Shown one piece after another: positions 31,894 to 39,931 of a DNA stretch of 64,000 bases (position 1 is its first letter; each line of letters opens with the position of its first letter). The position numbers and the translations under genes are program-made. The DNA comes from Catellatospora tritici (GTDB taxonomy: Bacteria; Actinomycetota; Actinomycetes; Mycobacteriales; Micromonosporaceae): assembly GCF_019083965.1 (NCBI RefSeq), contig NZ_JAHRCY010000017.1, positions 62,001-126,000 on the forward strand, written 5' to 3'. Under the pieces are notes generated by a model. It searched no databases and was not told the origin of the DNA. It saw only the letters and a list, made by a program, of their open reading frames with translations.

Positions 31894-32295
31894 CGCAATC
31901 TATCCACGGCCATCAACACGCACTACCGTCCGAACACCCCCCGCCAGGCCAACTAAGTGGGCGCTGGCGTTGTGAGTACGGCCCGCCCACCGCTGCGTAG
32001 GCACAGAACAACCCCGACCGACCGCAAGATCCGGGCAATGTACGGATTACACAGCAGGCGAACTGGAATTCCCGCAGGTAGCAGACGCATTGCCGACTGG
32101 TCTTGAAAACCGCCGCCAGGCCGCGCCCGGCAGGCGGGTAGACAGACACCGGCGAGAGGGCGCTGAGGACGGCGGTTCGCGCCGGGCCAATCGGACAGTT
32201 TGACCAGCGGAAGCCAGAACGGATCCATGGAACGGGTGAAGGCCCAGCTCAACGAGCCAGGCCTTCATGGCGGGCAAGATGCCCGAATTGTATGG
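31894..32295. other. Intergenic stretch between divergent STAND genes
   Basis: No supported gene. It holds CGCAAGATCCGGGCAAT (32023-32039, nearly repeated at 29551) and two hairpins: GAAGGCC/GGCCTTC (about 32238-32265) and CGGGCA-AGA-TGCCCG (32271-32285). Promoters of the two STAND genes should lie between 31894 and 32544. Confidence 0.5.
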
Positions 32296-32385
32296 GTGGA
32301 CCCGATGTGGCACAACCCGAACCGCATTCACACTGCTCAGGGGCCTGCCGTGGTTGTTTCGGCGGTCCGGCGGCGCGTCGCATAG
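32296..32385 (+). repeat. Dispersed repeat R2 (cassette border)
   Basis: 90 bp. The first 58 or so bases are identical to R3, the rest diverge mainly at positions that keep an AVRRR reading, and both end in TAG at the same offset. It sits between the NB-ARC/TPR gene and the Sel1/STAND gene. Confidence 0.8.
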
Positions 32386-32396
32386 CACCGACGCCG

Positions 32397-32434
32397 CGCA
32401 ACAGCGCGACCGAGATTTCGGTCGCGCTGTTGCG
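32397..32434. terminator. Perfect 17-bp hairpin
   Basis: Arms 32397-32413 and 32418-32434 pair without mismatch around GATT. No T run follows on either strand. It lies between R2 and the start of the Sel1/STAND gene, so it may insulate that gene from upstream transcription. Confidence 0.6.
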
Positions 32435-32544
32435 TGAAACGCCTCCGCCCGCTGGGGCTCTTGTTGACCTCACGATCGCCGTTCCTCCTAGATTGCCGAA
32501 GCGGGCACTCCCATGAGCATTGACAGATCCCTCAGCATGGTTGT

Positions 32545-35500
32545 GTGCGGGGTGAACATGGTGGGGTACGACTTCGCGGCCGGTGGCTTGCGGGAGTTGC
32601 TACCTCTGCGGTGGTCGGGGCGGCGATCGTTGCGTCCCTGAGCGTGGCGAGCTTGCCTCGTCCGATTGCGCTACTGGTTGCGGGTCTCGGTGCCGTGGTC
32701 GCGTTGCTGGCGCCACCGATCGTTGGCCTCTGGCTGGACGATGTCCGGGCACGCCGCGCTGAGGCGGACCGGAAGCGTTCAGTCCTCAAGGAGCTATCTG
32801 GCACGCCTGACGGTGTGTGGCGCACCGTCGCCGAGGTTGCCGCCGAGGCGGCAGCAAAGACGAGCGCCGCCGTTCGCCTGGGGATCCATCAGGCCATCCC
32901 CCTGGACGAGACTGCATATCCCCGTCTACCACGGGGCCTGCCTACCTACATTGGACGCGATGCCGACACCCAGCTCCACGGCGCGGTAAGTGCATGCATT
33001 GACAGAGGCGGCTTCGTCCTGCTCGTGGGCGAGTCGGCGGTCGGCAAGACTCGATCTGCGCTTGAAGCGCTGCGGGAGTTGGTGCCGGCATGGCGGTTCT
33101 TCCGACCGTCAAGTCCGCAGGCGATTCGCAAGCTCGTTGACGCCGGTGTAGACCGTGGCAAGCTCATCGTCTGGCTTGATGACATCCGGCGGTACTTGAT
33201 CGGCGAGGACGCGATAGCCCCTGAAACACTGCGGGACCTGCTCCTTGGCACGAGTGGCACCATCGTCATAGGCGCAATCTGGCCCGCACATCTCGCGCGG
33301 TTGACTGCCCCGGCCGTCGATCTCGGCGGCGACTCGTTCGCAACGGCTCGTGACGTACTACGCATGGCCGACTTCACGATCCATGTGCCAGCTTCGTTCA
33401 CGACAGAAGAGGCGAATCGAGCGTCAAGATCGGTCGACCCTCGGCTGATCGAGGCCGCTGCCGTGGCCGCCGACGGCCGCCTTCTTCAGGCGCTCGCATC
33501 GACGCCTGCGCTCGTGGGCAAATGGACGGACGGTATTGACCCGACACTGGGAGCGAGCCCCTCCGGGGTCGCGGTGCTGCAGGCGGCGGTTGCGGGGACA
33601 CTTCTGGAACTCCCGCAGCCGCTATCGCCTTCCTGGATCCAGCAGGTCGCCGCTGCGTGGCTGTCGCCTCAGCAGCGCGCCAGCGCTGCTGTTGACTGGT
33701 TCGATCAGGGCGTCATGTGGGCGTGCGCGCCAGTTCGTGGCGAAGTCGCAGCCATGTACCCGGTGAGCGCAACTGTGGGTCGGATCGACGGCTACCACGT
33801 CGCTGACGCGATCGTGTTCCACGCAGACAGCGTCGAACCCACCCTTGGCTGGCCCAAAGCCGTAGTCGAGGCCATCGCAGCCCAAGGATCTCCCCAGACG
33901 TGCGCCCAGATCGGCGACGCCGCCCACGAATTGGGCTTCGACGACATCGCCGAGCGGCTGTGGCGACAGGGTGGCGATGCCGGCGACACCGAGTCAGCCC
34001 ACAGGCTTGGTTGGCTTTCCCGCGAGCGCGGTGAACTGGCTGAAGCAGAACGATGGTGGACCAAGGCCGCGCAGCAAGGACATCCACACGCCACGATGTT
34101 CCTCTATGACCTGCTCCGTGCCGCGGGCCGTGAACATGAGGCCGCCCAGTGGCTCCAAGTCGGCATCGCACGCGAAGACGCCCCCGCGCTTGCTGACCGA
34201 GCCGCTGAGCTGATGCAGGACGGCAGGGACGACGAAGCCGAAGCCTGGTACCGGCGGGCCGCCATGGCTGGCGATCGGGACTCCATGTACATCTTTGCGC
34301 ACCTGCAAAAGGACAAGAATCCGGCTGAAGCCGAGCGTTGGTTCGGTGAGGCAGCCCGGCTCGGCGAAACCGACGCCATGATCGCCCTGGCCGACATCCT
34401 CGAGCACACCGGCCGTCTGGAGGAAGCGATCAAAACGCTCCGTGACGCTGTTCGGCAGGATGAGCCGCATGCGATGGTCCGACTTAGCTTCCTACTTCGT
34501 CGAACCGGCGACCCGCAGGGCGAAAGCGAAGCGCTGATACGCAAAGCCTCAGACCTCGGCGATTCGTGGGCTATGACCCTCTGGGCAGGCCGGATGTATA
34601 CCGAAGGCGAGGAGGAAGCGGCGGAACAACTTCTTCGCCGATCGGCGGATCTGGGCGAGAAATTCGCCCACCTCAAGCTCGGAGAGCTGCTACGAGACCG
34701 AGGTGATCATGCCGCAGCTGCGGTGGAGTATCAGGCCGCGGCCGACTACCTCGATGCCAACGACATCGACAGCCTCACTGACAGTCTGTCTGAGCTTAGC
34801 CGGGCCGATGAGGCACACGCGTGGGTCACCGCATTAGCTGAAGCGGGCAACACCGCCGCGATGATCTACCTGTGGAAGCATCCGCACCAGGCTGGCCCGT
34901 CGCAGTCGTTGGACCATTGGCTTGATCAAGCGCTAAACGTCCTGCGGACACAAGCTCAGGCAGGCGAGGCCATTCCCACGAGGTCACTCATTGATCTTCT
35001 GTCACAGGCAAGAAGGTACGCCGAGGCTATCGACTGGGCACGGACAGCAATCGCCGACGGACATGCCGAGCATGAGTCGGCGCTCGCCAGACTCCTGCAC
35101 ATCACCGGCAACATCCGCGAGGCGATCACGCACTATCAAACTGCTGGTTCCATGAAGTCGCCTGGCACAACTCGCGTTGATGTCTACGACGCAGAAAACG
35201 GCTTCGTCGAAGCGGGCTTGCTTCTTGAGGAACTCGGCCAGCGCACCGACGCCGCCGACTCCTACCGCCGTGCGGCCGACCAGGGCAACGCCTACGCGAT
35301 GTACCTTCTGGCCTTATTGGAGGAGGAGGACCATCGTTCGGTAACGGCCCGAGTTTGGCTTCACCGTGGGCGGGCCGCCACCCGCTGGATCGGCATCGAT
35401 GCACTCGTATATCGGAAGCCGATCTCCACGCCGCCGGGAGTGTGGCTACTCCTGTCGAACCTTCCCAGAGTCTTCAGACAAGCGGCAAACGTCCATCCAG

Positions 35501-35841
35501 CAGTCGCGCTCATGATTCTGCGGTACGCCGCCCTCCGGCGAGACGGCACGGCCATGATCTGCATCGGCCTTCACCACTACCAAAACGGCCGACAGGCACG
35601 GGCGGAAAGGTCGTGGAGAAACGCCATCAGCGAGGGCAACTACTCGGCCGCATTCTTCCTGGCCAAGATCCTGATCGAGCGCGGCAACCTAGCCGAAGCC
35701 CGCGACCTGCTACAGGACGGCGTCGATGCAGAGAACATCCAGGTGCTCCGCTTGGCGTACAGCATCCAGCGTCAGGCCGAGCTCGCCCAACCCGAAGCAA
35801 CCGAAAGGGTGGCGTCGGCGGAGCCGCATGGGTCAATGTAG
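32545..35841 (+). CDS. Large membrane STAND-like ATPase with Sel1/TPR repeats
   Basis: 1098 residues from GTG 32545 (weak ribosome site). Two hydrophobic helices (about 14-33 and 41-63), then a P-loop NTPase: GESAVGKT (162-169) and Walker B LIVWLDD (207-213), with RSALEALREL after the P-loop. From about residue 455 to 820 there are many Sel1/TPR-like units (AERWWTKAAQQGHPHATMFL, AEAWYRRAAMAGDRDSMYIF, AERWFGEAARLGETDAMIAL), with further ones near the C-terminus. GC content is clearly lower than in the host genes. The architecture is of a membrane sensor ATPase, in keeping with a defence or signalling cargo. Cassette bounded by R2 and R3. Confidence 0.8.
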   Translation: MRGEHGGVRLRGRWLAGVATSAVVGAAIVASLSVASLPRPIALLVAGLGAVVALLAPPIVGLWLDDVRARRAEADRKRSVLKELSGTPDGVWRTVAEVAAEAAAKTSAAVRLGIHQAIPLDETAYPRLPRGLPTYIGRDADTQLHGAVSACIDRGGFVLLVGESAVGKTRSALEALRELVPAWRFFRPSSPQAIRKLVDAGVDRGKLIVWLDDIRRYLIGEDAIAPETLRDLLLGTSGTIVIGAIWPAHLARLTAPAVDLGGDSFATARDVLRMADFTIHVPASFTTEEANRASRSVDPRLIEAAAVAADGRLLQALASTPALVGKWTDGIDPTLGASPSGVAVLQAAVAGTLLELPQPLSPSWIQQVAAAWLSPQQRASAAVDWFDQGVMWACAPVRGEVAAMYPVSATVGRIDGYHVADAIVFHADSVEPTLGWPKAVVEAIAAQGSPQTCAQIGDAAHELGFDDIAERLWRQGGDAGDTESAHRLGWLSRERGELAEAERWWTKAAQQGHPHATMFLYDLLRAAGREHEAAQWLQVGIAREDAPALADRAAELMQDGRDDEAEAWYRRAAMAGDRDSMYIFAHLQKDKNPAEAERWFGEAARLGETDAMIALADILEHTGRLEEAIKTLRDAVRQDEPHAMVRLSFLLRRTGDPQGESEALIRKASDLGDSWAMTLWAGRMYTEGEEEAAEQLLRRSADLGEKFAHLKLGELLRDRGDHAAAAVEYQAAADYLDANDIDSLTDSLSELSRADEAHAWVTALAEAGNTAAMIYLWKHPHQAGPSQSLDHWLDQALNVLRTQAQAGEAIPTRSLIDLLSQARRYAEAIDWARTAIADGHAEHESALARLLHITGNIREAITHYQTAGSMKSPGTTRVDVYDAENGFVEAGLLLEELGQRTDAADSYRRAADQGNAYAMYLLALLEEEDHRSVTARVWLHRGRAATRWIGIDALVYRKPISTPPGVWLLLSNLPRVFRQAANVHPAVALMILRYAALRRDGTAMICIGLHHYQNGRQARAERSWRNAISEGNYSAAFFLAKILIERGNLAEARDLLQDGVDAENIQVLRLAYSIQRQAELAQPEATERVASAEPHGSM

Positions 35842-35920
35842 CAACGAACCCGCATCGCCCCTGGTCAGAGCGATGCGGGTACCTCACAAAATCGGACATT
35901 CCAATACGAATATCCCCACG

Positions 35921-36010
35921 GTGGACCCGATGTGGCACAACCCGAACCGCATTCACACTGCTCAGGGGCCTGCCGTGATTGTTGCCGCCGTCCGCAGGCG
36001 GGAGTCGTAG
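35921..36010 (+). repeat. Dispersed repeat R3 (cassette border)
   Basis: 90 bp, nearly identical to R2 for the first ~58 bases, ending in TAG. It follows the Sel1/STAND gene by 80 nt. A hairpin of arms ACCCGCATCGC and GCGATGCGGGT (35848-35881) lies between the gene and R3. A 45-residue frame from ATG 35873 covers R3, but no ribosome site supports it. Confidence 0.8.
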
Positions 36011-36031
36011 ACGATTCACTACATCAAACGT

Positions 36032-36076
36032 ATGGGCCTGCCCGTGTCACCCCGGCACTGGCAGGCCCCATCTTTT
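36032..36076 (+). terminator. Intrinsic terminator
   Basis: Stem ATGGGCCTGCC (36032-36042) with GGCAGGCCCCAT (36060-36071, one bulge), followed by CTTTTG. It ends plus-strand transcription from the STAND cassette before the minus-strand immA. Confidence 0.75.
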
Positions 36077-36162
36077 GTTGTGGACTAACCGGCCTCTGTG
36101 TTGTGTTCAGCCTCGTCCTGCTCGTCTTGCCGGGCGCTGCCCGCCGGATAGTTGAGGCGGCG

Positions 36163-36681
36163 TCAGGAGTAGATACCGAGGTTGATCAACCGGTAGCTCA
36201 TGGCCGAGGTGCTGACGTCGAATATCTGGGCCAGGTAAGAGATGATTCGGTCGCGGCCTGACAGGTCGGAACGTTGAGCGGCCAACCTAACCTCGCGGAC
36301 GACTAGGTCTTGGGGCATCAACAGCGCCGCAGCGAAGGCGTTCGCGTCAATCTCCTTGGGGTCGACGGCAAGGCTAGAGTTCTCATCTCGCCAGTTAACC
36401 TCCCGGTCCACCACGAGAGGGTCCTGTAGGTGGAGAGTCATGTGACCGATCTCGTGGGCGATGGTAAATCGTTGCCGTCTGCGTCCCGAACTCGTGTTAA
36501 TGCCGATGATGCGCTCGCGACCTTCTCGGTACATGAAGCCGGACTGTTCGCCTTCGAAGCGTTGTCGGACGACCTGCGCACCCTCCCAGATAGCGATTTC
36601 CTCGACGGGGACCGGCAACCGGTCGATGCCGTACTTGTTTAGCAACTGGCTGGCAGCGGTTTCAGCTTGGACGCGACTCAT
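36163..36681 (-). CDS. ImmA/IrrE-type metallopeptidase
   Basis: 172 residues. The zinc protease signature is H76-EIG-H80 (IAHEIGHMTLHL) with the downstream acidic segment EIDANAFAAALLMP. In ICEBs1-type elements ImmA cleaves the ImmR repressor when the SOS response or a recipient signal is sensed and so starts excision. Here the repressor gene lies directly upstream and overlaps by 4 nt. It may control the UBL operon, the whole element, or both. Confidence 0.9.
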   Translation of the reverse strand: MSRVQAETAASQLLNKYGIDRLPVPVEEIAIWEGAQVVRQRFEGEQSGFMYREGRERIIGINTSSGRRRQRFTIAHEIGHMTLHLQDPLVVDREVNWRDENSSLAVDPKEIDANAFAAALLMPQDLVVREVRLAAQRSDLSGRDRIISYLAQIFDVSTSAMSYRLINLGIYS

Positions 36682-37025
36682 CGGGCGCTCACCGACCTGC
36701 GGACGGCACCTACGACGTTAAGCACGAAGGCACGGTCATCTGCGGGAAAACTACTAGCTTGCTCGCTGAGCTTCACAAGGTCGACATCCTTCGATTGCCG
36801 TCGCTCCGGCATGAGGTCAGCCGGGTCGAGGTCGAGCGCATCGCAAATCCCATACAGCGCATGCAGTAAAACCTTCTGGCGGCCAGCCTCCAGGTTCGCA
36901 ATCGAAGACCGGGTCAGGCCGATGCGTGCCGCCAACTGACCCTGGGTCACGCCCGCCTTCTCCCGAGCCACGCGGACACGCCGCCCAAAATCCTCGTAGA
37001 ACCCCTTGACATCCCCGCCGTCCAT
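36678..37025 (-). CDS. XRE-family repressor (ImmR-like)
   Basis: 115 residues from ATG 37025. A classic HTH_3 domain fills the N-terminal half (VREKAGVTQGQLAARIGL and TRSSIANLEAGRQKVLL are its two helices, starting VRVAREKAGV). The C-terminal half is short and helical. Partner of the ImmA-like protease. It faces a palindrome-rich control region that also serves the UBL operon in the other direction. Confidence 0.9.
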   Translation of the reverse strand: MDGGDVKGFYEDFGRRVRVAREKAGVTQGQLAARIGLTRSSIANLEAGRQKVLLHALYGICDALDLDPADLMPERRQSKDVDLVKLSEQASSFPADDRAFVLNVVGAVRRSVSAR

Positions 37026-37067
37026 GTGCCGAATTCTGCCGGTCCACGCCCCCGAGTGTCAATCACA

Positions 37068-37191
37068 CAAACATAGGTTTGCATCACAAACGGCCAGCAC
37101 GTCACTCGATCGTGTCGTTGACACGATCGATTCTTCTCAAGTAGCGTCACTCACGCAATCTTCGGATGCCAGGTAAGTTTGTGTAACAAAC
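37068..37191. promoter_or_regulatory. Divergent control region with three palindromes
   Basis: Three inverted repeats lie between the repressor gene and the UBL gene: CAAAC-ATAG-GTTTG (37068-37081), TCGATCGTGTC-GTT-GACACGATCGA (37106-37130) and GTTTGT-GTA-ACAAAC (37177-37191). The first and third share the half-site CAAAC/GTTTG. They are probable operators for the XRE protein, allowing it to repress both itself and the UBL operon. Confidence 0.65.
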
Positions 37192-37230
37192 CTCGCCCGC
37201 ATTCGAGCCCGACTGACTTGGGGATACGGC

Positions 37231-37491
37231 ATGAGCCAGGACGATCGCGGGAAGAAGCCCGTAACGATCATCGTGAATACCCGCTCGTACGAGTGGGCCG
37301 AGAAGGAAATCTCCTACGAGGAGGCGTACGACCTTGCGTATCCCAATCAGCCGTTGGGCGACGGCGACACGGCGACGATCGAGTACTCCCGTGGCCCGGA
37401 CGGTCACGGCGGCGGCTCGCTGACGGCCGGCCACAGCGTCCACGTTAAGGATGGCATGGTTTTCGATGTCTACCGCACCTCTCGTTCGTGA
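37231..37491 (+). CDS. Ubiquitin-like (multiubiquitin-type) protein
   Basis: 86 residues from ATG 37231 (GGGG upstream). The fold matches the bacterial multiubiquitin family: KPVTIIVNTRSYEWAEKEIS, then SYEEAYDLAYPNQP, a GDTATIEYSRGP strand and the terminal VHVKDGMVFDV strand. Only one ubiquitin-like domain is present. The C-terminus is DVYRTSRS with no Gly-Gly, unlike conjugated ubiquitins. Its end overlaps the E1-like gene by 26 nt. With the E1-like and DUF6527 proteins it forms a compact three-gene system. Confidence 0.85.
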   Translation: MSQDDRGKKPVTIIVNTRSYEWAEKEISYEEAYDLAYPNQPLGDGDTATIEYSRGPDGHGGGSLTAGHSVHVKDGMVFDVYRTSRS

Positions 37492-38635
37492 CCCGTCCAC
37501 GAGCCGCCTCCTGGATGACGGCTACGACCTCGCCATCCAGGGCGGACATCTGATTGTTCGTAAGGTCCCGTACGTCACTCCCTCCGGCGCGGTGGCGTAC
37601 GGGTGCCTGGCGTACCCGATTACGGTCAGCGGCGACCGGATCAACGATGACAGCGGTGACCACCGGATCTGGTTCGTCGGTGAGCAGCCGTGCGACGAAC
37701 ACGGCAGGGTGCTGCCAGCAGCGTCGGCGCAAGTCCGCCCGATCACCAAAAACCTCGCGGCGGAATACATGCTCTCCAGCAAGCCGCCAAGCGGGTACGC
37801 GGACCAATACGCGAAGGTCACCTCGTACGCGCGAATCCTGTCCCACCCCGCCCAAGCAATCGATCCCGCAGTTACCGCGACCCTCGGAGCGGGATGGGAC
37901 GAGGTTGAGGATGGTCTGCCCTTCGTGTACCGGGACACCGCGTCGTCTCGCGCTGGTCTTGCTGAGCTCAACAGCAAGTTTCAGGGCCACAAGATCGCGA
38001 TTGTCGGCCTCGGCGGCACAGGCAGTTACATCCTCGATCAGGTTGCGAAGACGTGGGTCGATGCCATCGACTTGTTCGACGGCGACTTCCTCGACAACCA
38101 CAACGCCTTCCGTGCACCCGGCGCCGCGGACATCGAGGAGCTGCGTAGCAGACCGAACAAGGCGGAGTACTTCGCGGCGCTCTACTCGCACATGCACATC
38201 GGCATCACCGCCCATCCTGTGGATCTTGACGAGGAGAACTTCTCACTCCTCGATGGGGCTACGTTTGTTTTCCTCGCCGCAGCGGACGCAGAGTCCCTGC
38301 CTGCTGTCATGGCATGGCTGTCCGGACGAGGAGTCCCATTCATCGACGTCGGAATGGGGATCGAGGAAACCGACGGACGCCTCTCGGGTCTGCTGCGTGT
38401 GACGACGCACTTTCCGGAAGACCATGTTCGCCCGCCGCGACCGCCCGCCGTCGCTCGCGGCGGTGTAGACGACTACGACCGGAACATCCAAACGGCTGAT
38501 CTCAACGCGCTCAACGCCATCCTGGCCGTCATCGCCTGGAAGAAGCATCTCGGCTACTACGCCGATCACACCGCCGCCGTCGAGACGCTGTACAAGGTGT
38601 TCACAGGAGAGATTCGAAATGTGGAGGCCGGATGA
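37466..38635 (+). CDS. E1-like ThiF-family protein with N-terminal DUF6791
   Basis: 389 residues from ATG 37466 (ATG 37451 also possible). Residues about 15-100 match DUF6791 (GHLIVRKVPYVTPSG, HRIWFVGEQPCDEHG). The ThiF Rossmann domain begins at 175: nucleotide motif IAIVGLGGTGSYIL (181-186 GLGGTG), the acidic strand DLFDGDF and the Asn/Arg pair NHNAFR that in E1 enzymes contacts ATP. The protein would adenylate the UBL C-terminus. No Cys occurs after residue 76, so no thioester Cys is present in the ThiF domain; only C47 and C76 in DUF6791 remain. Overlaps the next gene by 4 nt. Confidence 0.9.
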   Translation: MSTAPLVRDPSTSRLLDDGYDLAIQGGHLIVRKVPYVTPSGAVAYGCLAYPITVSGDRINDDSGDHRIWFVGEQPCDEHGRVLPAASAQVRPITKNLAAEYMLSSKPPSGYADQYAKVTSYARILSHPAQAIDPAVTATLGAGWDEVEDGLPFVYRDTASSRAGLAELNSKFQGHKIAIVGLGGTGSYILDQVAKTWVDAIDLFDGDFLDNHNAFRAPGAADIEELRSRPNKAEYFAALYSHMHIGITAHPVDLDEENFSLLDGATFVFLAAADAESLPAVMAWLSGRGVPFIDVGMGIEETDGRLSGLLRVTTHFPEDHVRPPRPPAVARGGVDDYDRNIQTADLNALNAILAVIAWKKHLGYYADHTAAVETLYKVFTGEIRNVEAG

Positions 38636-39042
38636 GCAGGGTGTCGAACATGGTCGCGGAGTTCGCCGCGACCTTTCCGACGACTCTCAGACCGGGGGTG
38701 CTCTATGTTTCTGGCGCCTACTCCACCGCAGCTCACCTGTGCTGCTGCGGGTGCGGCCATGAAGTCATAACGCCACTATCGCGAGCGCAGTGGGTGCTTA
38801 CGTTCGACGGTACCGTGTCGCTGCGACCGTCAATTGGAAACTGGACGCTTCCGTGCCGGTCCCACTACTTCATCGATAGTGGGTCCATCCGATGGGCTAG
38901 GCGGTACTCCGAACCAGAGATCGAGGCCAACCGCGAGCAAGACCGTCAACTGCTTGCCGATGCACGAGTCGACAAGCCAGGTGGGTGGCAACCCCTCATC
39001 CAATGCTGCCGATCAGTATGGCGGCGTCTACGGCGGCTATAA
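38632..39042 (+). CDS. DUF6527 family Cys-rich protein
   Basis: 136 residues from ATG 38632 (ATGA overlap). It shows the DUF6527 pattern: a Cys cluster (HLCCCGCGHEV, C37-C41), a conserved WVLTFDG strand, then SIGNWTLPCRSHYFI (C75, H78) and SIRWARRY. The Cys/His set is suited to bind a metal. DUF6527 genes are found with multiubiquitin and ThiF genes in other bacteria; the function is unknown. The C-terminus is basic (WRRLRRL). Confidence 0.8.
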   Translation: MSRVSNMVAEFAATFPTTLRPGVLYVSGAYSTAAHLCCCGCGHEVITPLSRAQWVLTFDGTVSLRPSIGNWTLPCRSHYFIDSGSIRWARRYSEPEIEANREQDRQLLADARVDKPGGWQPLIQCCRSVWRRLRRL

Positions 39043-39048
39043 GCCTCA

Positions 39049-39276
39049 TTGCCGCCGCCGACGGCGTTCGACGTCGTGGTGACCTGGAGCGACGTCATGC
39101 CTGGCCGCGGCAAGCCGGAGCCCGACATCTTTCTGCTCGCAGCTGACAAGCTGAGCGTCGATCCGACAAGGTGTCTCGTGTTTGAGGATGCGGAGGTTGG
39201 CGTCAAGGCGGCCCTAGCGGCGGGCATGGACGTGTTCAACGTTGAGACTCGCGCCTTCAGCAGGCCATTCCGTTAG
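39049..39276 (+). pseudogene. HAD-family phosphatase, C-terminal remnant
   Basis: About 75 residues matching the C-terminal half of beta-phosphoglucomutase-like HAD hydrolases: [29 protein letters not shown] and [19 protein letters not shown]. The N-terminal ~130 residues with the catalytic DxD motif are missing. Only a TTG without ribosome site is available. It lies directly after the UBL operon and marks a recombination scar. Confidence 0.75.
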
Positions 39277-39372
39277 GAGAGCGGAGCTCGTCGAGTAGGT
39301 ACTGAACGTCGGCCGTCACGATCTCGGTGATGGGTCCGGCGAACTGGACCGCCGGGGCTGCTTTCGCGATGT

Positions 39373-39865
39373 TTAGCTATGGCTCCGTGCCAACGTCGAG
39401 CGGTGATCGCGGTCATTGCTGAACAGAAGTGGAACGAACTCGTCTTGACCGTAGCCGCTGTCGTGCAGGAGTTGTGTCGCCTCGTCTAGGGGGCGGAACC
39501 GGCAATGCACGTCGTGCCCGGTATCCCATGCTTCAGGGTCGCCGATCATAGTGTGGCTCCAGGCATCGCGGGGCTCCTCTGCACGTAGGTGGAAGAACAC
39601 GCTGATGCAAGGGTTGCCGTTGTTGTAGAGGCTTTGCTGCACGCCGACCACACCTAGCACGGTGAGACCACCGGTGACGCCTGTTTCTTCGATCGCTTCC
39701 CGTATGGCGGCTTGGTCGGGTCTCTCCGGGATCGATGCCGCCGCCGGGGAGGTGTGTACCCAGGTCGCGCTTGGCTGAATAGTTGAAGATCAGCAGCTCA
39801 GGGCGGCGGTGGATCATGCGGGTGATGTATGAGGTGGCGCGGACCCGCGCAAGCGGTGCGTGCAT
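39373..39865 (-). pseudogene. Nudix hydrolase broken by a frameshift
   Basis: Two frames make one protein. The first (from ATG 39865) reads to LPGGGIDPGETR; at about 39716 the frame shifts and the second continues QAAIREAIEETGV and on to TAA 39373. Joined, the Nudix box (G-x5-E-x7-RE-x2-EE-x-G) is complete apart from one codon, consistent with a 2-nt loss. Either a true pseudogene or a sequencing error. No change of other residues suggests long decay. Confidence 0.75.
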
Positions 39866-39931
39866 GGGTTCAATGATCTCGCGCCCTCGCGCCTCTGCGC
39901 ATCCTCGGGTGTCGTGTCGGCCTTGGGCTTG

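Noticed and set aside
35726-36010. Plus-strand frame of 94 residues over R3
   Set aside because: It overlaps the end of the STAND gene and lacks a ribosome site; only the R3 part is shared with other copies.
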